Below, piece by piece: positions 44,601 to 55,933 of a DNA stretch of 64,000 nt. Position numbers and translations under genes: made by a program. Every line of letters starts with the position of its first letter. Within the stretch, counting starts at the first letter, position 1. Where the stretch lies: positions 3,038,001 to 3,102,000 of the forward strand of contig NC_092807.1 in assembly GCF_040954645.1 (NCBI RefSeq), in the 5' to 3' direction. The notes under the pieces are model-generated. The model searched no databases. It worked only from the letters and a program-made list of their open reading frames with translations, and had not been told where the DNA came from. This stretch comes from Diabrotica undecimpunctata (Eukaryota > Arthropoda > Insecta > Coleoptera > Chrysomelidae).

Positions 44601-46018
44601 TAATCTTATATAACTAAATTTAAACCTATTTTTAAAATTTTTATTGCAGCTTCACCTCGTAGTGGACCCAGCTCGGCTGTTTAGACTTGCTGCACTGAGT
44701 ATACCCATTAAGAATTTATTAATTTCATACTTTGTTCAACATTACTATTTTATTCTTCAATAATTTACAAAACTAGCTTGCTCAGGTTCACTTGATCTAT
44801 AGTTGGCGTTAATTACACTCTCCAAACCTATGCGTAATTTAGATATACAATCTCCACAGTTGTATTTTTCATCTTCCACTGTTGGTCAGTTGGTCTTGAG
44901 TAACGCTTTTACATATTAATTTTATAGTTCTCCCATTGACTGGGGGTTTAACTGAACTACTTGAATTATACCCCATTTACACATTGCTTTCAAATTTGGT
45001 TTTTTAATTTTTAGTATTTTAATTTCATGGTAAGATTTCTTCTTTTCTACAGTATTGATAGTGTCTGGTAGACCCTTTTATTGTAGTCAACCACCCACTG
45101 TCTAATAGATTATTTAGTCTATTTCTTGCATTCGTACTTTATGTCCACTTCAATTGCTCTTAAACTAACACTCTAATTATTATAGACAGGTTTAAGTGTG
45201 AGATCTGGATTATACAATCTAGTTAAAATATTCTATATGCCATATTTCATCAGTTGATTTCCTAGAGTAGTGTCAGTTGGACCTTTGATCAATGCTTAGT
45301 TACATAGAATTTTGAAATGTGCAGATCAGATCTACATGAATGTGACTGCCCATCCAAGCTGTCATATGTCACATACCTAAACCTATCCGTAACACCTAAA
45401 CATATCCGTTAATACCGGGAGCCATTCTCTCTCCTGTTGCCGACCAGAATGTAGATTCGACCTTTTAAATTATTTTAAACTGTTTGTCCTTGTTTAGTGT
45501 AGTGTTATGTTCAACTTTATGTTTAATTTTAAGTGTATGACATTCTGCAATTGTTGGATAGCCCAAAATTGACAAAAGTCTAAAACGTTAATCACAAAAA
45601 AAATTTTTTCATCCATTAACTTCGGGTTTTTATCGAGGTTAATCAATTTCTCATTTAAAAAAAAAACATTTTTTTGGCTTATTTCAGATGTCCCTGAAGA
45701 TGCTCTATTCTTCGTTCACAAATTGTTGAGAGCACGAAATATGCCTCAAACTCATAAAACGGTCGTAAATCATAGGCGTTCCTAAGGTGTTTATTCATTA
45801 AATAATAATATAATGTTTTAATACTGTTATATATAATATTGATAATATTTTAATACTAATATATTTAGCAAAACAAAACAATTAAAACTTTCACGACTAA
45901 TGTTGGTTATTATATTATATTATTAAAAATAAGAATTTAACCATTAACAATTTTGTAAATAAGAATACCTTATCTCTTTGGATATTTCAATACTAATCTT
46001 CGCGTTTAATCACTTTAC
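44601..46018. other. Unassigned region
   Basis: No recognised protein. It could include the 3' region of the Penelope-like element. A hammerhead-like module lies at 45694-45739 (separate entry). Confidence 0.3.
45694..45739 (+). other. Hammerhead-like stem-loop (CTGAAGA ... GAAA)
   Basis: CTGAAGA (45694-45700), a perfect 6-bp stem TGCTCT/AGAGCA (45701-45706 with 45729-45734) with a 22-base loop, one base, then GAAA (45736-45739). About 25 bases later AAAACGGTCGT recurs, a phrase shared with the module at 4368. It is 1.1 kb downstream of the GIY-YIG fragment and could be in the same element's 3' region. Confidence 0.35.
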
Positions 46019-46343
46019 TAGAAAACCTGGAATTCATATCCGAAGGTACTATTCGTTGCAAGATAATTAAGATGGAATTCCCCAGATTTTTAATAATATA
46101 ATTATATTCGAAACTTAACTTGAAAGGGTGAAGTTATTACGAACGAAAACCATTTTTTTGTTTAGTACGTTTTTGATTGCATGTAATTTACGGCTCGTCG
46201 GTGTTTCCGCGTCTACGACAGTAATTAGCGTCTCGAATATTTCTTTTGCGAATTATATGCAGTGCGTGAGTGATTTTTTATTCCATATACCTACGAACAT
46301 ATACGTACCTTTCGCTCGTTCTCGTTTTGTTGGATTGTTTGTG

Positions 46344-47506
46344 ATGGCTTCATCATCAACATCATCAAGTTTTACACCGGTACTGTTGCGTACAGTCAGT
46401 AAGTCTGTCTATTCACCAAGAGAGAAGACTATTGTCCTGAATGTTCACGATGCTCTGGTTTCTCAGAATCCCACAAACTCTGTTCGCAACATAGTCGAAA
46501 GTTGTGCCAACATGACTGGCGTAGGAGAGTCAACTTTATGTAGGTTCCTATCAGAAAGAAAAAAACACGGTATAGCTAACCTAAACACAAACGAACACTT
46601 AAAGAGAGGGAAAAAGCCTATTGAAATTGATAAATTTGCCAAAAATGGTATTCGAAGGAAAATTCATGGATTTTTTTTTTTTCAAAAAAGAAATACCAAA
46701 CCTAAACAAAATTTTACAAGAAGTTAGAGACGACCCGGATTTGCCTCATATCGGACGAACTAAATTGTGGCAAGTTTTAAAAGAATTAAATTTCCAGTGG
46801 GAGAAATCAGACCGAAAATCACTTTTGATTGACCGGGAGGAGAAGATGATGTTGGAGAAGAAATTATCTAAGATTCATACGAAAATTCCGGGCTGAAGAA
46901 AGGCCCATCTTCTACCAGGATGAAACGTGGGTAAATGAGCAAATGATTGAACACATACCACCAAATTCAATTATAGTATTAGATAATGCACCTTATCATT
47001 CACGACTAGTAGAAAGACTTCTAACGAATGCGTGGAAGAAACAGGATATTCTTGACTGGTTGCGGAATAAGTATCTGCCTTACGAAGATGGAATGGTAAA
47101 AGCAAAACTTTTAAAAATTGCCCGGCAACACAAATCTAAGTTCAAGAAATACGTAGTTGACAAAATGGCGGAAAGGCGAAACATCACAGTCTTTAGACTT
47201 CCACTCTACCACTGCGAAATAAATCCAATTGAACTCATTTGAGCACAAATGAAAAGTTATGTGGCTAGAAAAAATACGTCATATAAAATACAAGTTGTAC
47301 GTGAATTGTTATACGAGTATTTATAACATATTACAAAACAAAACTGGAAAGATGCAGTAAGACATGTAATAGAAGAAGAACAAAAAATGTGGGATCTTGA
47401 TAACATAATTGATGCGACCGTAGAGATTATTAACCTAATTATTAACCGTCAAGACGACTCAGATTCCGAAGTTGATCCTATTTATTTTGAATTTGAATAG
47501 TTTTCT
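46344..47506 (+). pseudogene. DD82E transposase, copy B
   Basis: Start ATG 46344 (MASSSTSSSFTPV). The N-terminal region matches copy A closely (SPREKTIVLNVHDALV, MTGVGESTLCRFLSERKK). A T-run near 46672 shifts the frame. The frame change before IYQD-type sequence, seen in copy A, is also here. YQDETWVN (first Asp) is followed directly by EQMIEHIPPNSIIVLDNAPY, revealing the deletion. The Glu motif reads CEINPIELI followed by a TGA stop where Trp is expected. The acidic tail ends near 47500. Confidence 0.85.
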
Positions 47507-47553
47507 AATCGTAATTATATAAGGTAAGTAATAGTAGTTGTAATCGTAAGGTA

Positions 47554-47958
47554 TTAAAGGGGAAAGGAGCAAAATGTCGCCTCTCAAAATGTTCAATGTG
47601 TTTTAAATGTATCCATTTTTTTTCAAATCCTGAGAAAACTTAAAAGCATTTTTGAAAAATTTAAAAGCAGAATGAAATATTTTTTAGAATAAATAAAAAG
47701 TTTCTTTTGCATGCAATATTTTTAATTAAAAATTATACTATATTTTCTCTTTTATTTTCACTCCTGTTACATAACATATTAAAATAAACACTGTAGAAGT
47801 TTTCAGGGACTTTCTGCCCTGAGTAATAATGTAATCTTTCATTCTGCGTTTAAATTTTTCAAAAATATTTATTAGTTTTCTCCGGATTCGAAAATAATGG
47901 ATACATTTAAAACACATTGGAAATTTTGCCAGGCGACATTTGGCGCCTTTTTCCTTAA
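47554..47958. mobile_element. TTAA-flanked MITE in copy B
   Basis: TTAA at 47554-47557 and 47955-47958 encloses 397 bp with long inverted repeats (GCAAAATGTCGCC near the left edge against GCGCCAAATGTCGCC at the right edge in reverse). Same family and same relative position as 23072-23456. Confidence 0.85.
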
Positions 47959-48327
47959 TTAAATAAATGTATCTTTTACAAATGGCAAGAAACTTTTTAT
48001 TTTTGAATAAAATAAATAAGTTTTATTAAAAAATACAATTTACATAAGTACAATTTAAAAAATATATTTATTTAGTTCAAATAAATGTTTCAATCATAAT
48101 ACTCTACGACACTGGTCGTTCATATCTAACCATTCAAAATACCCCCGTAATAGGATTATAAGGTATTGTATTCCTTCAGATATAAGGTTGGTTAGTCGAA
48201 AACGTCTTAAACCGTCAGTTTTAGGTTGGTTTTTACTATTATATCGTATTACTTATCCTCTCTGTATTTCAGTTTTCTAATTAGGGTTAAACTTGTAGTG
48301 AGCTATAAACAAATTGTGAACCGGGTA

Positions 48328-49380
48328 TAGAGAGCGAAACTACTTGGGCAAGATTTAATTAATAAAACTGTGCTCGATATCTGCCTTTATTTTTCAAAGT
48401 TCATTTATTCGAGCATTCAACCTTATATCTTTCTTAAATTGTTAATATTAAATATCGAATTGTAATGTTTAAATTAGCAAAAAATTTATATTTATGTATG
48501 TAAAAATTGTCACTATTCCTTTCACTTGTCAAAAACAAAACTATTTTTGTATATTGTCCAAACAAATTCTATTCTATTCTATACTTCTGACAGACCTGTC
48601 AAATTCAGACATAATATTAAATTATAATAAGTTATAAATAAATATGATTTGATAGTAAATTTAAATATTATATAAACCAAATAAGATGTTTAAAAATAAT
48701 AATTGTATTTATATGAAATTATTTTACAACGAGAACTGTTAAAAAAATTTAAACAGATGATTCAATATTGTTATTAATTCGATGATATTTAATATAATTA
48801 AGTACATGATTGTTGTGTACCCTACAAGAAAAACGTACCGTCTACCTTGGATTTACTGTCGTATCTGACCCAGCTTTGTTGAAACAACATAAAAACTGCC
48901 TATGTTTCGCCACACCTTAATTTACAAGACATACTCCAAGAAAGAAAGAATACCAACCTATCACTGAAAGTACATCTCAATTATCGAGTACAAGCAGATA
49001 ACCTTCGACTGAATTTATGTTTCCTTGAGTGATGGATGGCAATAATTAAAATCGCAGATCGATCTTAACTAACAAGCTACAGTTATTTGTTTGCTTTATG
49101 GTTGTCATTAATAAATGGTTAGTCGTTTTGCGTTAAAACGTGAAACAGTGAAAGAATTACCGGTGGAAACAAAGTGGGACAATAACATTGGGAACAAATA
49201 ATTCAAGAATTGGCTATATGCACACATATTATCAAATGCATAGATATTATACCTAAATATTGAAGTGTTTCTAATGACCATACTGATCTTTTTAGAAATG
49301 TCCCTATTTTGGGTTGCAGATACTGCATTGATAAATTTTGCAATTGGCTATTTTTTAACTGTATGAGTCTATAGCTTCTT
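48328..49380. other. Spacer, nothing recognised
   Basis: AT-rich with no motif or repeat that I can name. Confidence 0.35.
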
Positions 49381-50200
49381 CTTCTTCAAGTTCCGCTCCT
49401 ATCGAAGATTGGAAATAATTCTGGGAATTATAATTTTGTTGGTTACGCGCCTGAATAGTTCAATTGAACTGCATTTAAACCATTCACGGAGATTGCGTAG
49501 CCACGAGATTGTACGTCTTCCTACGCTTCTTCTGCCTTTGATTTTACCCTGCATTATATTCCTTTGTAGTTCGTATTTTTCACTTCTCATGATGTACCCC
49601 AAGTATTTCAATTTCCTGATTTTTATGGAATTTAAAACTTCGCATTGTTTTCCTAGTTGTTCGAGAACTTGTTCGTTTGTTTTGCGATCCATCCATGATA
49701 TTTTCAAAATACGTCGGTAACACCACATTTCGAATGCTTCTAGGTTTTTAATGTTGGATTTTTTAAGTGTCCAAGCTTCAAACCCATACAAAGAGGTAGA
49801 GAAAATATAACATCGAAGCATTTTTATTCGAAGCGATATATTGATATCGCGATTACAAAAAAGTTTTCTCATTCTATTAAAAGTTGACCGTGCAATTTCA
49901 ATGCGGCATCTTATTTCTTTTGTCTGATCAGTATCTTTTGTGATCCATGCTCCAAGGTATTTGTACGAAGATATTTGTTCAATTTCTGTATTATATAGTA
50001 CTAGCTTAACTTTGATGTTTTGTGCTTTTGTAAATACCATGAACTTGGTTTTCTTCAAATTTATTTTTAGTCCATAATCGTTGCAATATATATTTAGTTG
50101 TTCAGCAAGGTGTTGCAGTTCCTGCCAGAAGGACGGTGTCGTCAGCATCTCTTATGTTATTAAGTAGCTCACCGTTTATTATTACGGCTGAGTCCACAAG
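49381..50200 (-). pseudogene. RTE-like LINE 3' half
   Basis: Begins just upstream of the catalytic pair (RDADDTVLLAG, the usual Tyr of YADD changed to Asp), then KTKFMVFTKAQNIKV, YKYLGAWITKDTDQTKEIR, RMRKLFCNRDINISLRIKML, SLYGFEAWTLKKSN, FEMWCYRRILKISWMDRKTN and GRRSVGRRTISWLRNLREWF to 49399. The 3' end is a GAAGAAGAAG-type tail (49379-49390 on the plus strand as CTTCTTCTTC). From 50148 to the end at 49399 the frame is uninterrupted for 249 codons. Same family as 545-927. Confidence 0.85.
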
Positions 50201-50495
50201 GGAGATGACTAAGAAAAATATTAAAAACAAGTCAAAGAGGCGGCATAAAAAGGAAATCGAAAGTTCTTCTGACAACGATAGTGAGCCGAAATTTCAACCA
50301 GCTGATGAAGATATGGATTTGGAAGATATTCCTGGTGTAACGGATCCGGAAAATACGGATGTAAATTGTATTTTCTGTGACGGAAAATTTTGTGAGAATT
50401 ATCGAGGTGAAAATGGATTCATGTGCAACTTGTGGGCAAATATAGATTGTTCTTGTGCAGAAAGAGACGAATATGTGTGTGAATATTGTACATAA
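50201..50495 (+). pseudogene. pogo/Tigger-type C-terminal PHD-like tail
   Basis: The open frame (its upstream half is antisense LINE) reads basic KNKSKRRHKKEIESSSDNDS, acidic DEDMDLEDIPGVTDPEN and then a Cys/His-rich module CIFCDGKFCENYRGENGFMC ... CAERDEYVCEYC. This resembles the zinc-binding tails at the C-terminus of many insect Jerky/Tigger-like transposases (C-x2-C ... W...C ... C-x2-C). The catalytic domain is absent; the LINE abuts on its left. Confidence 0.55.
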
Positions 50496-50759
50496 AAAAT
50501 TATAAAATAAAAATAAAAATATTTCTACTAGTAGCCCATATTTATATCACCTTTCCGTTTCTTACTTAAATGACACCGTGAGTGTTTTTATGACATTACA
50601 GAAAAAAAATATCTTACTAGGCAGAAAAACGGACTAGCAAAAAAGAGCGAAACAATAATTCTACATGCCAATTATATAATTTGAACTTTTTCGATCAAAA
50701 AATAGTCAAGATATCAGTAATAAACAAAATGGTAGCCCATATTTGTACCTTCTCCTCTA
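50496..50759. other. Tail of the pogo-like remnant with a direct repeat
   Basis: GTAGCCCATATTT occurs at about 50531 and about 50732, roughly 200 bp apart, each followed by a C-rich stretch. It may mark the end region of the pogo-like element. Not coding. Confidence 0.35.
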
Positions 50760-52883
50760 TGCAAGGTGGTCCAGAATTATGTACATTAATTTCTAGAGCT
50801 CATAGTACGTCCAAAAATAAGGGTACTTCTTTGTGTACACTTTTTTATAAAACTGAATAATAAGGGAGATACAACCCTTTAAAGGGGTGAACTGAAATTC
50901 TTATTTTTTCAAATATCTTCCAAACGGTTTTGAATACGGAGTTCATATTTTGGGAGTGATTATAAGACATTATAATAATTAATTTCATGTCACCACCTAC
51001 CACATCCTATATTATTACAGGGTAGTTTTGGAGGGTAAGTGAGGGTTATTGCGTCACATGTTTTTAAATTTTTGCATATTTTAAAAAAATATTTTTAAAA
51101 TTGTTTCCTTAGACTTTTCTACACAAAAAAGGTGTTCTTGTAATATTTCGATAGATATCACCGTTTTCGATTTATTTAAACTCGAAGGTATACATGTATT
51201 TTATTGTATAATAATCGTTACATTTCTTAATATTCATCAAGTATGCTTTGGAATTGACACTTGTGTTAGCAATAATATTACAAATTAATGGAAAACTTAA
51301 TTAATACTTAACATTTAATTAATGGCGAAAATAACATTTCACAACAACTGTTCAAAATGTCCTCCATTTTGTTGAATACGTAATCTAATTCTTTTATTTA
51401 GCGAACGCATTAATCCATTTAATGTTACTGGATCGTTTTGTAAATCGGTAAATACTTGTTCAATTTTGTCTCTTAACTCATTTACTGTATTAATTGGAGT
51501 GTTATACACTTTTGATTTCAAATAACTCCATACTGTAAAGTCCATTGGATTAAGATCACAACTACGAGCAGGCCAATGAATCGGTGCATCCGCACCCCGG
51601 CCTATCCACCTATCAGGGAAATGTTCATGTAACCACCTTCTACAAATTCTTGTGTAATGTGGTGTAGCACCATCATGCATGAAAAACCTGTTTCTTCGTA
51701 TTTGTAATGGAATATCTTCCAAAATATCATGTAAAATATTGTCTACAAAATTGTAATACATGTTACCATTTAAATTTCCGGGAAAGATGTGGTATCCTAT
51801 GAAACTATTTCCTAAAGTAGCTGCCCAAACGTTTATCTTGAACGTGTGTTGGAAGTGAGTTTCCATTGTAGCCCTTGGATTTCTAGACTTGAACATACCT
51901 TATTTTGTAAATGTGGCCTCGTCTGTAAACAGAATGTTGCTTAAAAAATTTGGTGCAGTTTGAACTTTATTTTGCAATACTTCACAAAAATCAACTCTAA
52001 GTGGCATATCGTCAGGTAACAATTCCTGCACTTGTAGATAGTGGTAAGGATGTAATTGCTCTTCATGCAGAACTCTTAAAACACTTTGATGGGAAATATT
52101 CGTTCTTAATCCTAACCTGCGTGTACTTATTGTGGGGTCATTTATTACAGCATCCAATATTTGCTGTTCAACGCGAACATTTCTTGCTTCTCTACGACGA
52201 CCAGCATCTGTACTCCTTCTTTGAAGACAACCGGTTTCTCTCAGTCGTCGTTTAGTACTTACAAAAGTCCTGGCATTGGGAATATTTCTGTTCGGATACT
52301 TTTCTCTGTAGCGTCTTACAGCGGCAGCAGCATTTCCCGAACATTCCCCTAATACTAAAAGTATGTCTGTCATCTCAGAATTTGAATAGTGTGCCATATT
52401 GCGGGCAAACAAATTTAAAAATATAGCAAAAGAGACGTGTTAAACAAATTTCACTGTCGAGTACAATAAAAGTGTAGATAAAATAATTTAATTGTTATTA
52501 AACGTCACTGACAATTCATAGACTACTTGAGATTAAAGTGTTGTTGCTAAAACAAGTGTCAATTCCAAAGCATACTTGATGAATATTAAGAAATGTAACG
52601 ATTACAATAAAATACATGTATACCTTCGAGTTTAAAGTGGTAGGTGGTGACATGAAATTAATTATCCTAATGTCTTATAATTACTCCCAAAATATGAACT
52701 CCGTATTCAAAACCGTTTGGAAGATATTTGAAAAAATAAGAATTTCAATTCACCCCTTTAAAGGGTTGTATCTCCCTTATTATTCAGTTTTATAAAAAAC
52801 TGTACATTAAGAAGTAGGACCCTTATTTTTGGACGTACTATGAGCTCTAGAAATTAATGTACATAATTCTGGACCACCTTGTA
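50760..52883 (-). mobile_element. mariner-superfamily element with terminal inverted repeats of several hundred bp
   Basis: The element spans 50762-52881. The right flank is TA (52882-52883); the left flank is TG (50760-50761), probably a mutated TA. The ends start CAAGGTGGTCCAGAATTATG and are inverted repeats for about 240 bp. After a block of about 165 bp present only on the left (51003-51170), the inverted match continues to about 51282 on the left and 52538 on the right. Such long repeats are unusual for the superfamily. One transposase frame with a single stop lies inside. Confidence 0.88.
51339..52397 (-). pseudogene. mariner-superfamily transposase, one in-frame stop
   Basis: About 352 codons from ATG 52397 (MAHYSNSEMTDILLVLGE), broken only by a TAA at 51902-51900. 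The N-terminal half is a helix-turn-helix region of the kind called DUF4817 in insect transposases (VRRYREKYPNRNIPNARTF, DPTISTRRLGLRTNISHQSV). Catalytic motifs: LFTDEATF, then FFMHDGATPHY and WPARSCDLNPMDFTVWSYLK. I count 43 residues between second and third Asp. The C-terminal region is RSLNKRIRLRIQQNGGHFEQ. Probably recent. Confidence 0.9.
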
Positions 52884-54140
52884 TATCAAAAACGAAAGGA
52901 AAAAGCCTAAAGTCTGAAATGTTTATTGTTATGTGGTCAATCTCATATGAAATTAGTTTTTCTAATTCTTCCTCCTAATTGGTAAAGTTCTTACATGCTT
53001 GAAACTGTTTAAGACTATTCAAGACAAGCTAAACGTTAAATATGGCGATTTAGAGAAACTCTTATACCTAATACTGTTACAGAATACCTTCAAATGAACT
53101 ATTTTCTTAAAGAAAAACAACGATTACAGTTTGGACTGATTAATTCGTTATTTTGACGTGGCGCGGTGTAACGCTATTAGCTAAAGACTCACTAATGATC
53201 TAAAAGCGTTGGCATATTAGTGTCTTCTCTTTCTGAGCCACATGTGGCGCGCTTCCAGTCCGGAATATTTTTAGAGACATACCAACATGCAAACCACTCT
53301 CGTTTAATCGTCTTTTAAGATGTAAAATGATGTGTTTTTTATAGTAGTTGCCACCATTTTTCATATTTAAGAGCTGTCACACCAAAAAGCCACATTAGTT
53401 ATGCTTTTCCCGAGAAAATATATTACGAGGTGTCTGTTTATGTGAAAACATCCAATAAATATGAGATTGACGGATGACTTTCACTCAGAAACAACTAAAA
53501 ATACGAAAGTAAACTTACGGGGTAATTTTTAATAGTAAAATTATTTTAATGACGACGAAAGAATGTATATATTATGTATATATACCTATATAAGACATTT
53601 GGATCCAATTTTTTACATAAAAACTATTACAAAACAGAACAAATTTGATAAAAGAAACATAGATAATAAAGACTAGTGGTGATAGAAACAACTAAAAACT
53701 TAGTCTTGAGAAAACAACAATTTTTTGTTATCTTCAGTGCAATATGGAACACAAAAAAGTAAGAATAGAATTGCAATTTTTTTACAATGTCTTCAATAGT
53801 ATCAAAATATTTCATTTTTACTGAAGTTGAACTTAGGGCGCTATCTTTAGTATATCCCGTCGAAACACTGACGGTTTGAAGCCTTCCTTCTTACAGGAAT
53901 CTACGTTATCGACAGCATTAGAACAGAGGTTACAAAACGTTTTACCACACAACAGATGACGCCTGTAAAAAATACTTAAATAAATACTTTGTTATATTTT
54001 TAACGAATTAGTCTTCATCATTTTTTTTTTAAATAAAAATGTACAGCACAAAATTATATAATTGATATAACTATAAACGTTATATTTATTGAAGAAAGTG
54101 ATTTAAAATATAATAGGCAACTACGGCACGCGCTTGTCAG
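52884..54140. other. Possible unique sequence, no gene recognised
   Basis: No transposon motif. 53130-53300 is more GC-balanced with GTGGCGCG motifs (near 53158 and 53245). No credible frame. Confidence 0.3.
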
Positions 54141-54261
54141 CTGTCATTTTTTCATTCCGCAAAGTGTCGTCAATGACGTTTGTCAGTTTGAGAGGGCCCA
54201 CAATAAAAATACATATTACGAATTTTTAAAAGTAAATTTTTGGTGTTTTTATTGCAATGAA
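54141..54261 (+). promoter_or_regulatory. Possible promoter/5' leader of the frame at 54262
   Basis: Contains GTCGTCAATGACGTTTGTCAG (a CGTCAATGACG palindrome is at 54168-54178) about 85 bp before the ATG. The composition changes from AT-rich to mixed here. This is only suggestive. Confidence 0.2.
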
Positions 54262-54529
54262 ATGTCGTTCCGTGGAAGAGTATTAGGATTTGTGGAAGTA
54301 GTTTTGAGAGTGCCCCCGTTGTTTGTGATTGATGAGATACTTAGAGTTGGACTTCTTGGCATAGTGGAGCTGTCAGATCAGGATTTGCAGCAAAGTGAAG
54401 AATTATTAGCATCTAAGCAACAATACAAATACAATAATGTTACGACGACGGGGACCAGCGAGACCTTCGATCCCTTGGTCTACAGATTTATCCTCATGTC
54501 TTTTATCAGGCTGATAATAAGTACAATAG
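54262..54529 (+). CDS. Candidate first exon of a host gene, unknown product
   Basis: An open frame from ATG 54262 with a non-repetitive sequence: MSFRGRVLGFVEVVLRVPPL, ELSDQDLQQSEELLASKQQY, FDPLVYRFILMSFIRLIIST. A strong splice-donor-like AG|GTCAGT follows at 54530, and unspliced the frame would go on to 54669 with a hydrophobic, less natural composition. No transposon similarity is seen. I do not recognise the family; a hydrophobic segment near the end suggests a membrane protein. No second exon was found in this window. An ATG in another frame precedes it at 54257. Confidence 0.35.
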
Positions 54530-54669
54530 GTCAGTATTCATGTATTATTTTCTTGTATGATTCAGTATTTTGTGGCTGCTCGTGCATGATATTGTTGTTA
54601 ACAATAGTTCAAACATTCATCTATGACACGCGGCTCCCACTGAATATTTTGACATTGAATCAGGTGTGA

Positions 54670-55933
54670 ATTTGGCACTCTTAAGGTTATGTACCAAGTT
54701 CAATTGCTATTTGTATAATATATAATCAACATCCTAAAATACCCGATTTGTGTAGTTTATTATTTGATCTCCATAATATAATACATAATATTAAATAAAT
54801 TCATATAAATAATAGATTTTTAATCAATTGTGGTCTCATTATCAGATTAATGATTTAGCTGATATTTTTTTATTCTTAGGTTTGAACAAAACATTATAAT
54901 GGTGTATTTTATAGCTTTTGTGTTCTCGATTTGATTTTAATTGGATTGGTTTAGATTTTTCAAGGTAATTGGTACATTTTGACCTTCTAAACATACCAAT
55001 CTTGACTTATCTCATTGGTATTAGCGGAGTTAACTTGAGTATTAATTATATCAATTTTAACTACTTCTTTTATTAACACTATCATGAGCTTTTTGCTCTG
55101 GATGACTTATATATAGTCCAAAAATCGGCAGATTTATATTTTTAATTGACCAAGGGAGAATAAATAGGCAGTTAATATTAGTCCCAATCAATATATGTCA
55201 TAAAATATTTATACTTTGTATAAAATCAACTTCAGTATGCCAATTTTATTCACTGAAATCAATAAAAATTAAAGTTTCTTCAAATCAATGAATTGCAGTT
55301 TCTTCCTCAAAAATTTAATTTTTTTAAAATTATATCCATGTATAGTATACAGGGTATGGCTATTGTATTACTTCACACAATTAATTTATTATCCTTTGAT
55401 AGTATTTTGCAGACTTTTAGATCTTTACTATAATATGTACTTTGCTATATTACTTTGCTTTTACAATTTTTACAATGTTAAATACAGTAGATCACTCCAT
55501 GTGTAGATTGCATTATAAAAAACCAAAACAATAGTAAGAATATATGCATAAAAATTATTAAGAATCATCAACAAATGACTAGGCAGTAATTTATTCAATT
55601 ATGTATTTAAACAATCCCTTTATGTTAAAGTGGAACACCTTTTATATCTAATCATAACCAGATACATAATAATTTCAGCTCAGCTGTTTCTTATCAGGTG
55701 CTTCAATTAGGGATTACTTTACTATTCAAAATTTCATTTCATGTGCTGATTTTTGGTTCATGTTGATAATTACATAAAAGGAGTAGAGAAGAGATAATCG
55801 TGTGTTGTAGATATGCTCATTCCATTTTTTGACTATGTAAATAACTAGGAAGTGTTTATTAAAATAATGAAAAAAATCACTTTTTACTCAAAAAATTAAC
55901 AGTTTACCCCTGTCATCCACCTTTATGATGCCT
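54670..55933. other. AT-rich, intron-like; nothing recognised
   Basis: No motif apart from ATAGTATACAGGGTATGGC at about 55343, which could be a solo mariner-type end. Would fit an intron if 54262 is a first exon. Confidence 0.3.

Larger units (their letters stand above)
46019..48327 (+). mobile_element. DD82E Tc1/mariner element, copy B, carrying the same MITE as copy A
   Basis: The plus-strand counterpart of 22704-25221, flanked by TA at 46019-46020 and 48326-48327. The shared block covers the leader, the transposase, the MITE (47554-47958) and the tail up to GTGAACCGGG. Copy B has lost about 270 bp in the transposase relative to copy A. Confidence 0.75.

Noticed and set aside
55288..55506. 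A 72-codon hydrophobic frame
   Set aside because: Same reason: composition of AT-rich sequence, no conserved motif.
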